Assembly (NCBI GenBank): GCA_006503535.1
Contig: QYRS01000006.1
Location: 310,001 to 374,000 of the forward strand
Direction of reading: 5' to 3'
Origin: Arthrinium phaeospermum
Taxonomy: Eukaryota; Ascomycota; Sordariomycetes; Amphisphaeriales; Apiosporaceae
Length of the DNA: 64,000 nucleotides
Shown here: piece after piece, positions 46,582-57,456 of the stretch
How the letters are laid out: each line of letters starts with the position of its first letter
Numbering within the stretch: the stretch's first letter is position 1
Translations under genes and position numbers: made by a program
Notes under the pieces: generated by a model
Database searches by the model: none
Told to the model about the DNA's origin: nothing
What the model saw: the letters and a program-made list of their open reading frames with translations, nothing else

Positions 46582-47195
46582 GGCTGCTTACAAAACGTAG
46601 TTTCGGATGAGGCGTCATCTGATGTGTTTCAAAGTGTCTGGAGAGTATTATTTCTTGGTATTTAACTTCCGATTCGATAGCAGCCAAAACTAGCAGAAAC
46701 AAAAGATTCACAGGGGCGAGTTACTCACAAGAAAAACGCACGACAAGGACGGCGGGACACGCTTCATAAGGGCTACGTGTTTCCATAGAATGTCCTACAC
46801 ACTTTCGTACTGTCGCACGCAAAGGTGGGATTCCACTAGCGCATACGGCTATAGTGGCATATGTACCCAATACAAGACGTACCTTGCCGGCTTTCTGGCT
46901 ACACGGTTTCTCATGAAATAAGCCGCCTTGCACCCCCTAAGGAGTAAGTTTCCAGTAAACTACATAGAGTGAATCATGTCACAGCCAGAAGACCAAGAGT
47001 GTCCCAGGGACAATATTATCGTGTCCACCGAGGATACGAATTCAACCAATTTCCTGCTAACTGGGAGAGCATTGGCAGTCAAAGCATTTCGCCAACACCA
47101 CCACCACGCTGCAACGACAGTCGCCGTCAACTAAAACTTTACACTGAAATCCCATTACTAGAAGTATACTACAGGTCGTATCTATACCTCAATTC
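46582..47195. other. Intergenic between convergent genes
   Basis: 3' flanks of the zinc-protein gene and of the HeLo-E2 gene; no feature recognised. Confidence 0.5.
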
Positions 47196-49351
47196 TCAAG
47201 ATGATCCTTTTGCTACCGAGACCTTTCCACTTATTTTGTCACGTTTGAACAAACGCGTGAATACAGTCCTTTTCTCTGAGCCTTTCTCTGATCTTATTCC
47301 TGTGCCTCTTACTGTGTAGATGGACTCTGTACTCGATTTGTCAGGTTCAACCACACCCATGAAGCCTTCCCTATTAACACTAATCGCAAATTCCCCCTTA
47401 AGACTCCCCCGTATGCTGCGTCCTGTCACGACGGACTCTGCACCATCACGCGACGAATTTTCCGTGCCCATATGTCCAATCGAGGACAGTGCGGTACTAA
47501 CTTTCAGATTGAAATCAGGCGCTTCATAATGCGTGGTTTCTTCCGCCACGTGACTATCGGGTGAGAACTCAAGCTCCTCCTCTGGTGGCCGTGGGGCACT
47601 TGCATATCGCTTGGTGTATAGTCGGGCGGCCTCGCAATACCCGTCATAGTTGGTGACAAACTTCTCCGCAATCTCCGGAACCAGCGGATCTTCGATGTTG
47701 GGGCTAGCCAAAAGCCCGCAAAGAGCCACCAACAGAGCGCCCAATGAGTAGTGGTTCGTTGCATGGTCATAAAACCAGGGCAAGTCACGAGGTGAACCTC
47801 CCGTTCTTATTTTCTTGTTGAGCATCTTTGCGCTGTGCCACCAGCCTGCGTAATCAGCACATATATTGCCTGCATGGTCGATATTTGGATGGTATATGCG
47901 AGTCTGAAATCGCATGGCTGGCGGGCTCGACTCTTGGATCCGGACTGTGATCCAAAAAATGCCACCCTGGTACGGTGTGCCTGGGGGCCCTTCGATACAA
48001 GCTAATACCATGTCAAGAGCATCGCCTACAGGAACTGCGCTGATATAAGGTATGGCTGCACGATGGATATTTCGGAGTTCTATAAACACGCGTTGGGCCA
48101 GGGGCAAGCCTGTGTTGGCTTGTGACAGTAGTTGGCCGCATTTCTCCACATATGCCTGGTCATCCGAGGCCTTGAAGGAGCCAATTAGTTCTCCGTAGTT
48201 GATGTCGTCGGGAGAAAAAGCTGGAGTACTCTCGGTATCGGGCCGACTGACAAGAAGAGCTCTCATCCACCGCTGATGCTGAGGCGTTGAATCATTCGTA
48301 GCTGACAAGTCGGGTTTTGTTGCAAAATGTGGAGTATCCAACTTTGATGAGCCACTAATAGGTTTTTGTTCTTTGACTTGAGCACTGCTGACAGCAATGT
48401 CATTCTGGAGGTGGATGGCAGTAATATGCTTTTCGCCTCGCGGGGCTCTCGACGCTGCTTTCCTTAGGCGGAAACCCATAATAGCGTTGTTGCTGCTTGA
48501 CTGTCCTGTGAAGCCTGTTTTTGCAGTGTGATAAGACTGCGAATCACCGCTCAAGATTGTCAAACGGATACTGGCCGTCTCCGAGACGGCTCTTAGCGAT
48601 GCGGGTGCGGAATTCAAGGATCCGACTTCCTGCAGAAGAGACAGGCTCTGCGCATCTGACACCGAATCGACTTCTTCGAGAAGGCGTTCGTGTTGCCTCT
48701 CAAGTATCCCCAGCGCGTTGGTAATGCTCTCCAATCCGTCCAGCAGCTTACGAACTTGGTCGACTAAAGCTTCAAATTGGGCGTAGTCATGAATGGACCA
48801 GCGCGTCACTTTCCACACGGACTTTTGTTTCTGGTTATTTCGGACGCGCTCCTTGAATTTTTGAAACGAGTCGCGCATTACGAGCATGCCTCTAGGCATC
48901 TGTGTTATCTCTTGCTCGTAGGCTTCGTTCGACGAAGGTGTACATTCCAGCGAGTATCGTTCGGTTATGACATCGGCTTTGGTAAGCAGGTTTCGAAGCT
49001 GGTGCAATGATGCGATGATGGACGGCTTGATGTCTCTTCGGTCAATCGCGCGATTGTAGGACGCCCGTCTCGTTCGGTCAGGAAAGGACGGCAGCAGTCC
49101 TACTGTTTCACCCCATACCGCCAAGCGTATTCTCTGTAGTGAAAGCTGATGATGTTTCAGCATGAGCAGTTCTCGTTAGGGTAAAGGCGTATTCCAAATA
49201 CAAGAAAAGATTTACTTACCTGCGTGCACAGGAGATCAAAGTCCTCGCCAAAGTCCTTCGCTCGTACAATGATGTCAAAATTTTCAATACACGAGGTAAA
49301 GAGACCAGCAACGCCCAACACGCCTAACGCGAGCCCAGCAGCCTCGGCCAT
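47196..49351 (-). CDS. HeLo domain fused to a ubiquitin-conjugating enzyme (E2/UBC) domain
   Basis: Exon 1 49351-49220, exon 2 49145-47196, 74-nt phase-0 intron (gtaagt...catcag); 693 aa. Start MAEAAGLALGVLGVAGLFTS is the classic HeLo opening; an upstream in-frame Met adds a non-conserved leader. HeLo spans about 1-220: FDIIVRAKDFGEDFDLLCTQ joined over the intron to LSLQRIRLAVWGE, later WSIHDYAQFEALVDQVRKLL. A disordered linker (about 225-360) follows. A UBC fold lies at about 395-560: RVFIELRNIHRAAIPYISAV, IEGPPGTPYQGGIFWITV, IYHPNIDHAGNIC, LLASPNIEDPLVPEIAEKF. HPN and the catalytic Cys473 (codon 47859-47861) are present. A longer insert than usual follows the Cys (KMLNKKIRTGGSPRDLPWFY). The about 130-residue C-terminus is Ser/Gly/Lys-rich. 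HeLo is the membrane-attacking cell-death module of HET-S-type proteins; coupling it to an E2 suggests ubiquitin signalling in incompatibility or defence (inference). Confidence 0.88.
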
Positions 49352-50428
49352 GGCACTGGTTGTAAGTTTGCAGGATACAAGATGGAAACACACTTGCTGA
49401 ATGCTCAAATTGAGGTCTGCCAGCATCGCGATACTTGAGGGGTAATTAAGTCTAGGTAAGCAACGGATTTTGCCAAGCAGGCTGTGCCGCTACCAGCAGG
49501 CGCAGCAAGGTGCATTTCAGCCAATCGCAGCAGGTATATCTGTCGTTACATCTACAGCTATGGGCGGAATGGAAATTCTTTCGGGGATTTGCATGGTGGC
49601 CGGGAAGGAAACAAGAGGCTGGTCGGTCATCCTATGCACTCGCTGGGAATATGGGAGTTCTGAAGCTGGCTGATTTGCTGTGCATTCGTAGTCGATATGA
49701 AAAGACCACAATAGTATAGCAGAGATCTTCATCGTTCTATTACTATATATATATGACCTTAATGGATTCTCATGGATGACGCAGCACTCGTGGATGATGC
49801 TATCGTTTTTTAGCGCTGACACTATCAACCCTGCCGTGTCTAACGGGAGTACATACTGTATGACCAAGGACACTAAAGATCAAACGGTTCCCCGTCTCCT
49901 CCCACATTAGCCGAAGCCAAGGCTTCTTCTATCAATTCTATTATACCGGATAGAAACAGAGAGAATCCTACAGGTAATATGATACATGCGACATGTTGTA
50001 ACAAGAAGACGTCGTCAGTCGGATGGAGCGGGTTCGGCAAGGGGGACATGTCGGCATTAGACGTCACTGCTTGTGGTCGCCACGACCGAGGGCGCGGGGC
50101 AGACTTTGAACGCTACAGTGGAACCCGTCACCCCTGTAGCTGTTCGAAGACTGAGTCGAATCTGAACCCACAGCTAAAACCTACGACGGTCCGCCCAGAA
50201 AGACGATCCAATCACCGGACGAACAAGCATGTGTGAGGATCATGGATAATTCACGAGCGGCCAGCGGGTTTTAATGGAGTCGAGAAAGCTTAGTTACTTT
50301 ATGAAGACGGTTTACGCTGCAGCTCTGATTCAGGGATAGCTTAGACAGCTTGAAAGACCGCATACCACGATCTCAACCACCAATCTTGCCGAACAAGAAG
50401 AATAAAAGACCAATTGGACATCAACACC
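49352..50428. other. Intergenic between divergent HeLo-E2 and SDR genes
   Basis: Shared upstream DNA. A TATATATATATG stretch at about 49744-49755 and short poly-A blocks occur. No ORF looks real. Confidence 0.5.
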
Positions 50429-51459
50429 ATGTCTTCTTTCCCTTACAAAAATGTTGTCATTATCGGTGCCACGTCTGGCATCGGCCTCGCGCTGGCGGAG
50501 CGAATGATCGAGCACGGCGTTTTCGTCATCGGTGTCGGCCGCCGCAAGGACCGGCTCGACGAGTTCGTGTCCAAGCACGGCGCCGACAAGTGCGCCGCGT
50601 CCCAGTTCGACATCACCCACCTGGAGAGTATCAAATCGTGGGCCGAGGGGTAAGCTCCGTTCATTGCGTCTGCCGGAGGGACTGACCGCATGCTAACAAC
50701 ACAAATGCAGCCTTCTCAAGCAACACCCCAACGTGGACGCCGTCATGCTCAATTCGGGCATCCAGCGGACGCTGGACTTCACCAACCCCCAGGTGAGCAA
50801 CTTTCGGTGTTTATACATTCCTATTCCAGTGTTCACTCCACGTTATCCCAGTTTCTCATAAGAGAAAAGGTAACCGTTTCTCGAGAAATTCCCGTTGTTC
50901 CCTAAAGACATCTTGTTCACTCTAAAAAGAGTAAATGCTTACGCCGAGAGTTGAATAGGGCATCGACCTGGGCCGGGTGCACCAGGAGATCACAACTAAC
51001 TACACATCGTACATCTCGCTGCTGACGTACTTCCTGCCGCACCTGCAAGCCCGGGGCCCTTCCAGCCCGGCGGCCGTCATCGCCGTGACGTCGGGCCTGG
51101 CGGTGGTGCCGATGCCGCGGTGCGGCAACTACTGCGCGACCAAGGCGGCGCTGCACTCGCTGCTGTGGTCGGTGCGGGCGCAGCTGGCGGCCGACGAGCA
51201 CAGCAGGCACGTCCGGGTCGTCGAGATCCTGCCGCCCGCCGTGCAGACGGAGCTGCACACGCAGCAGCCGGACCTGGTGGCGCGGGGGCTGGGCGACATC
51301 GGCATCACGCTCGAGGATTTCACCGACGCGGCCTGGGCGGGCCTGACGCGGGGCGATGACGAGATTGTCGTGGGGCCGAACCGCGAGAACACCGTCAAGA
51401 TGGAGGAGGGGCGCCGGCAGGCTTTCCAGGGGATGGTGAAGAGTGTTGGTACAAAATAG
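50429..51459 (+). CDS. Short-chain dehydrogenase/reductase (classical SDR, DltE-like)
   Basis: Exons 50429-50649, 50711-50792 and 50959-51459 with introns of 61 and 166 nt; 267 aa. The cofactor motif GATSGIG occurs at about 13-19 after VVII, followed by GVGRRKDRLDEF (the Arg after Gly favours NADP). The middle has NSGI at the NNAG position (MLNSGIQRTLDF). The catalytic residues are Ser in AVTSGLAVV and Tyr-x3-Lys in NYCATKAALHSL. The C-terminus (PPAVQTELHTQQPD, then DEIVVGPNRENT) is typical of fungal DltE-like SDRs. The substrate is unknown. The second intron is longer than others in the window and carries a TAG acceptor with a weak polypyrimidine tract, so its 3' border is slightly less sure, although the phase fits. 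Confidence 0.88.
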
Positions 51460-52329
51460 AGGGGGGATCTGATACGATATCCCTGTCTACTACCAAATGT
51501 CTAATGGAAACATACCCTGGATTCAAAAGTCGAGGTCACTCACCCTGTGAATACTACTTTATGCTTTGCTTTGCAGCAAAAGCAAAATGAGAACGTTCCC
51601 TCTCCCCCTACCCCTCCCCCACCGGATCATCCCAAGTAGTGGTGGCGGGGTAACTTCCTGCGGGACGGCAGTTGGGGTAATTGCCGGGCAGCTTGGCGTG
51701 ACCTGGCTGAGTGAGAGCCAATTTGAGGCTCAACAAGGACGTATTCAAGTTGCGCAAGATGCCATCGTATGCTTTACTGTACATGGATCTTAGGATCATT
51801 TGATGGTGTTGGCATAATGATTATTCCATTGAATATGGTATTCAACGGAATAAACAGGCCTGCCGATCATCCACCAGAAGTATTATTCCAAGAGCAGCGC
51901 TATCGCCATCGAGGGGATACGGTTATACCACACCGGAATCCACGCTGAGCAAGTGGTTTTGGAAGCAGCAGTCTCTTGCCTTCCAATTCAACGTTCATGC
52001 ATCTGGCAAACAGCCAAACGAGGAAGCGCGACTGGCTCAAGGATCACCCCACTCAACCATCCACCTCTAACTGGACCCCAACAACATTTCCATCAATTGC
52101 ATCTCCCCAACTTCTTGGACTTCCCACCCACCATCCATCAGCATCATCATACGCGTCGACAGCACCATCCATCCACATCTACCAGTCACTCACTCTCTCT
52201 TTTGGACTGTATGTCTTTCGTATATACTCCATTGAATTGAATTGGAACCCCCGCCGCTCGTCACGCGATATGTTCACTTCTACTCTCTCCCACAACAACA
52301 GCAATACCCATCGCCACTGCCCGGCAACC
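51460..52329. other. Intergenic, no supported gene
   Basis: 3' flank of the SDR gene and upstream/5' UTR region of the next gene, CA-rich from about 52060 on, as expected of a fungal leader. A TATATAC at 52218-52224 may be a TATA element. Confidence 0.45.
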
Positions 52330-53202
52330 ATGGCTTCCCCCTTCGTCAACCGCCCCGTCTTCAACCCGTTCCGGCCCTCCGCGACCAACACCGACGGCGG
52401 ATCCACCTAGTTCCTCGATCCCCCGCCCAGACCCAACGGCACCCCCGCCCTTCCTCCTCCCTTCGGAGCCTGGGGCGGCAAGACCTCGTCGGCGGTCGTC
52501 TCGAAGCAGCCGCCGCCACCAGCAGCCTCGTTCACGAGCCCCACCCCTGCCGTGGCCGCCCTGTCCAGAACGGCCTGGCTCGCCAACGACAAGCCGGCTC
52601 CCCCCAAGAACCCCTTTCTCTTCCCCCCATCGTCGGTAGTGGCGCCCGCCCAACCGCGCCAGCGAGAGTTGCCACGGGCCGTTGAGAACAAGGCTGCTGC
52701 AACCTATCCGGACCACTACTCCCCCGCCCGTGACAAGGTCCGACTCTGCCGCGAGCTGCGCCGTAGCGCCCTTTCGCCTCGGAAGCTCAACGGAGTCCTA
52801 GACTGCCTCGAAGGGGTGGACCGACTACAAGACCAACTTGTCAGAGCTAGACGCGAGCTCGCCAACCTGGCCCTTTTCGGGACCAAGTACGGCCGGCGGG
52901 ATTCGGAGCGAGAGCCACAGCGAGGAGCCAAAGCAGCTACCTCTGCCCTGGCCCGGTCGCCAGCTGCGAGGCGCTGGAAAAAGATGAACAAGCGTCGAGC
53001 AGCAGCAGCAGCTCCTGCCAGCGGTGGGGATGGCGTCGGCCGGCGTATGGTTCACCGGAAACAAGACCGGCAACGAGCCAGCCCTGATATCAAGTTGGAG
53101 GACTCGGACCGGGAGGATCGGGGCATCGCCATTCGTGCGCCCCTTCAGGACATAGCCCTGCCGAACCGGGCAGTGGCTCAGCGCATGAATTGGCAAAAGT
53201 AA
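52330..53202 (+). pseudogene. Basic low-complexity hypothetical protein, interrupted by an in-frame UAG
   Basis: The frame from ATG 52330 (MASPFVNRPVFNPFRPSAT) to 53202 would give 289 residues but for TAG at 52408-52410, codon 27. An alternative ATG at 52270 in the same frame adds 20 residues. After the TAG the frame is proline-rich (FLDPPPRPNGTPALPPPFG), then has a helical conserved-looking part (RDKVRLCRELRRSALSPRK, LNGVLDCLEGVDRLQDQLVR) and an Arg/Ala-rich basic end. The residues before and after the stop join smoothly, and codon bias is unchanged across it. A CAG to TAG change (a C to T at CpA, the RIP-type context) would explain it with one mutation. No intron borders surround the stop. 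Without readthrough only the Met near 52984 could restart. No known family. Confidence 0.55.
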
Positions 53203-53522
53203 GGTGGTTGTTTTATTTTTCACGGTCAGATGGAAAAGCAGTCAGTTCAACGACGGAAGGAACACTTGGGAATGCATTGTTTAGTCGGTCGGTCACAGTC
53301 ACACAGCCAGTCACTCGTTCTGATTATCACGATGATAGAAATGGTTTGATAGAAGTGGTTTAGTCCAGAAGCTTCATAGCGTTTAATTCCGTCTATTGGT
53401 GTGCCTACTACTCTGTACAGTATCCCTTTCGTGTGAACCCGTTACTCCTGTCGTAGGTCTTCGATCACCTACGCCCCCCATCTTTCCGTGACATCGGTCA
53501 AAGTCCTCAATTGTCCAATGAC

Positions 53523-53990
53523 CTACTTGCCCATGCCAGGGATGTGATGTCTCCGCTTCCGCTTACTGCCGCCGTTGCCGCCATGTGGGCCCGGTGACGA
53601 CGGCCTCTCCCTCTCCTCCTCTGGAAAGGTGACGGTGATGACGGGCTGTCCCCCCTTGTCGGTGCCCTTGTTCTTCCATCCCGCGACGGCCCCCTCGAGC
53701 CGCTTGACGACCCCGTCCCACTGGCCCACGGCCTCGGCCCGCCGCGCGCTCGTCCAGCGGTGGACCCGGGCGTGGCTGCGCCGGGTCCAAGCTCGGACGC
53801 GGCGCCAATACAAATGGCCCAGGACGCCGCCGGCCACGAAGGCGGCGACGAGGCCGGCTGTGTAGAGCAGGTGCCAGATAGTGCAGTGGCCGAACAGCCA
53901 CGAGAGGGTCGAGCTGTTTCCATTGTTGGACGACTTGATGAAGGGGAGCCAGGTGGGGAGGTGGTAAGAGGTGGTGTGGAGGGAGGCCAT
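53523..53990 (-). CDS. Hypothetical single-pass membrane protein
   Basis: 155 aa, start ATG at 53988-53990 chosen over an upstream in-frame Met because the leader before it has UTR-like composition. One hydrophobic segment at about 38-58 (WHLLYTAGLVAAFVAGGVLG), followed by basic residues (YWRRVRAWTRRSHAR), predicts an N-out or lumenal short head and a cytosolic/matrix tail of about 95 residues. The tail has WKNKGTDKGGQPVITVTFPE and ends in a basic SKRKRRHHIPGMGK. No family recognised. TATATATA at 54144-54151 on this strand lies about 155 nt upstream. Confidence 0.65.
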   Translation of the reverse strand: MASLHTTSYHLPTWLPFIKSSNNGNSSTLSWLFGHCTIWHLLYTAGLVAAFVAGGVLGHLYWRRVRAWTRRSHARVHRWTSARRAEAVGQWDGVVKRLEGAVAGWKNKGTDKGGQPVITVTFPEEERERPSSPGPHGGNGGSKRKRRHHIPGMGK

Positions 53991-54652
53991 GGTGATGGGT
54001 GTTTTGTTTGATTGTGATGGGGGAACAAGAATAAGATTTAGGTATGATGAAAGCGTGATGCTGTCTGTTTCTTGCTGGTATTGCTTAATGGTGGTAGAGT
54101 GATCTCTGGGGACAGATAAGTAGAGGTCGCTACGTAGGCGCGTATATATAGCCAAATCTCGACGAACAGCATGTCAGTCGTTTGCCGTTCTGAGCTTCGT
54201 TCTGGCAGATTCGCCCCTATCGTTCCGGTCTTTGATCTTCTTTGCGATGAATGAAGGGTCTCAGACCATCTTCCCTGCGTCTCGAAACGCAAGTCAAAAT
54301 CGTAGACACAAGCAGCAAACACCCTTTGCCTCAATGAGCTCCATTGCGTCCATGGTCGAACTTTCGGTCAAACGATAGCTTAGTTGTAGAGTACTTAATA
54401 TACAACCCGGAGAACGAGCACGGATGTGAGACGGATTGGCATTGTTCTGCATCGTTAATGATGCAGAAATACGTCTTGATTGAATCGCTGTACCCTACCA
54501 ACCGGGGTAAATAAACGACAAACGGTCTGATCTAGACTAAACACTATGGATGAACCTGTATCCCTGTGGTCCCATGAACTCCATGCCCCATGAACCCCCC
54601 TGCCTTTTGCGCCATTCGCTGCCGTTGAAATTCTTGAAGCAAATCCATTCCA
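53991..54652. other. Intergenic, no supported gene
   Basis: Upstream of the single-TM gene and 3' flank of the Sgf29 gene. Nothing else recognised. Confidence 0.5.
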
Positions 54653-56262
54653 TTAACCCCGGTACTCCAAGACGTAATGTCGGGTGACAGATTGCATCGT
54701 ATTGCTACTCTCTTCACCCTCGAACTTCAAGTTGACATTGCCATCTTCCGTCATGCCCATCACCTCGGCCTTGTAGAACGTCGTCGTATTGGGATACAGA
54801 GCTAGCACCACCTTGCCCGTGTCTAATGAAGGCAAGGGGTCCTTCTCCTTGGAGATGGCAATCATGTTGCTGGCGCTGGTCCGGAATTCGCTCCGGTTGC
54901 CGGCCTCGTCCGGGTCCGCATCAATGACCTTGTATCGGCGCGACTTGCCTTCCCCTCGTACTTCCTGGACGTAGCCGAGGATCCAGTCCGTCGGCTCGTT
55001 GTTGGCGCCTTTGGGTTTGAAGGCGACGTGGTCCCCTTTCGAAAATGACACCTTGGATCGTGCTGCGCTGGCCGCAGCCGAGGCGGCGCCTTGAGGCTCA
55101 ACACTGCCAGCCTTGGCTGCTGGTGTCGACCGGTCCAGCTTCGGGGGCACAGAGTCGCGATCCCCTTTACTGCTTCCTGCGCCGCCGGCACTACGACGCG
55201 AGGCGCTTGGGTTGGGGGACGGCACCGGCGAATCACCGGCACCGTCAAAGTCATACACGGACGATGATGCAGTAGCCGATTCTTTCGCGCGTTGGGTAGC
55301 CGACCGCGACGTGGATGTCAGCTGGTTGCCGGTCTCCATCTCGTTGGCCTCCTTCACTGCTTTGAGGATCTTGAGCTGTTCTATGATCTGCTTGATTTCC
55401 GCCGAGGTAGCGTCCGTCACCTTGACGCCGGCTCGAAGGAGTCTGTCCATCTCCTTAAGAAATTGGGCGGATGATTCTAGTTCATGTCAGCAAAAACAGC
55501 CAGCTCGCAGAACGTATAACGAGGCAACTCACCACCAGCCTTGTCTTTGGCGGCCGCACTCTTGTCGTTCGCAGCGACTTCCCGGGTCATGCGGCTAGTT
55601 TCGTTGATCGACTTCAACACCGCCGCCATCCTTTCCCGGGTATTCTGCCAAAGCTGGAACTCCTCGCCGCGGCCGACCGCTTCATTGGTGCGGCTCGGAC
55701 CGCGGGGACGATTCCGCTGCGACATCTCGCTTTCTGACTGGGACAAATTGCCCGACTTAGAGGCTCGATGGGTCTTGCTCTTCTTAGGACGAGGACCACC
55801 AGACTGCGCCTTCCTAGGAGGCGTCTCGCTCTCGGTATTCGCCGATGTGCCCTCCTTGGACTGGGATTGCGACGAGGCCTCTTCGGGCTGGGTCGCGGAT
55901 GGCGGCTCTGGCGGACGTGAGCCTGCGGAGGGGTTGGATAGCGGGATCTCGGAGCGAGACTGGCTGCGCGACTTGGACTTTGGTCGGGACGTAGAAGGGC
56001 GTGGGGCCGAGGAAGTGTCGTCGCGCGAGAAGGACTGCGAATGCGAATGCGAATGGGAGTGGGAGTGCGAATGCTGATGCGGCAAGGACGGGATGGAAGC
56101 CTTGCGCGGGGAGTGGGCCGTGGAGGCGGAGGGAGAGCGGGATGCGGAGAAAGAGGTGTGTCTCCGGGGACCCAGAGGCTCTTCCCAATGCTTACTAAGT
56201 TCGCTCGAGAGCTCGTTGAGCTGCCTGGCGGTTCTGCGGGCTCGCGAGTTGTTAGACGACAT
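54653..56262 (-). CDS. SGF29: SAGA complex subunit Sgf29 (tandem Tudor histone reader)
   Basis: Exon 1 56262-55533, exon 2 55476-54653, 56-nt intron (gtgagt...actag); 517 aa. Start MSSNNSRARRTARQLNE; an upstream Met in the same frame lies in UTR-like sequence. The first 200 residues are Ser/Pro-rich with a (HS)n stretch (HQHSHSHSHSHSHSQS). A helical region follows, joined over the intron (NETSRMTREVAANDK, then SSAQFLKEMDRLLRAG, IEQLKILKAVKEANE). The C-terminal SGF29 tandem Tudor domain, about 375-515, reads KVSFSKGDHVAFKPK, WILGYVQEVRGEGKSRRYKV, DADPDE, VLALYPNTTTFYKAEVMG and VTRHYVLEYRG. Sgf29 reads H3K4me2/3 and helps place SAGA acetyltransferase at promoters (family knowledge). The N-terminal Ser-rich extension is longer than in yeast Sgf29. 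Confidence 0.93.
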
Positions 56263-57456
56263 GGTCACGGGCTCGGTAGAGCTAAGGGGGGAGAAGAAGG
56301 GGCGGTAAACAAAAAGAGCGAACGCGAAGATGTTGTGTTTTGAAAATACAGTGGGCTTGACTGGGCTCTGCTGGGCTCGACTGGGGATTGGGTGGTAGGA
56401 GAGCTGCCTATGTGGGAATGGCAGAGGCGGACGAGGGAAATCGCTCATGCACAACACTCACTATCCGAAAGAAGTCAAAGCTGATCCGCCGCAAAGATCA
56501 ATAGTTGCCAAACCAAAAACCAAATGGAAGCAGTTGCGATGCGGTTCCCCCAGAATTCGAGAACGGGCAAGCACGTAGAAATGATCGCAAGGGTAGGTCA
56601 GAGAATGAATTGTGATGTATCCATGTACCCAAAAAACGGAGGTAGGGGTCTGGGTCTGGGTGCTTTGGCGCGTAGTAGTGCTGTAATGTCTGGTATGGTA
56701 GCAATTTCCAATGACGATGCGATGCTGGCGAAAACAAGAGACTAGAACCGGGAGTAGCAGTTATATAGGGTGGATATAAGGCCGATTGACTGCAGCCAGA
56801 GGCAATTCGAGCGCGATTCGATTGAGCGCTGCCGGGAATAACAGCATATCGGGGGGCAATTAAGCATGCAAGGTAGCGCTCATTATTAGACGGTCGCAAT
56901 TGCCCTCAATGGGCAGCACCAGTTTGGGCGTTGGGAGACGAGATGAAGGTGGACTGGAAGTGTGGACTGGAGTCGCGACTAAAACCAGACTATGGACAAA
57001 CAAGGCGAAAGCGGATCTGCGACGGCCTGGAGGTTGCATTCGGGCCACGCGCGCTTATCTTGCCAGGGACGGCAGGCGGTGACGACGATAAGGAAGATCG
57101 ACAAAATGGCCATAGCTCCACGTGGGGAAGAAACGAGGGGCTGCACGACATAAGGCCAGGATACATCAGATTCAGGCAGGTCAAGCACTGGCACTGATAG
57201 CGGGGTTCATCCAGGTCATGTCATGCTGAGCTCTTGCTGCTAGATGCACCTAGGCAAGGTACGAGCTATGCAATTCAAGCTTCACCGGAGTACCGACGAC
57301 TCCAACCATCATTGGTAGAGATTGACCCGAGGAAAGCAGTTGCATCATCAGGTGTAAACAAACAAGTCACCCGAACCCGATTACCAAGGACCCGACAAGA
57401 GCAACATCACGTCGCATCACCGCTTGATCGGCCATCTCCCATATCCACCCGTCACA
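56263..57456. other. Intergenic between divergent Sgf29 and phosphomannose isomerase genes
   Basis: Bidirectional upstream region. No credible ORF; TATATAG at about 56762 is the only core-promoter-like element noticed. Confidence 0.5.
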
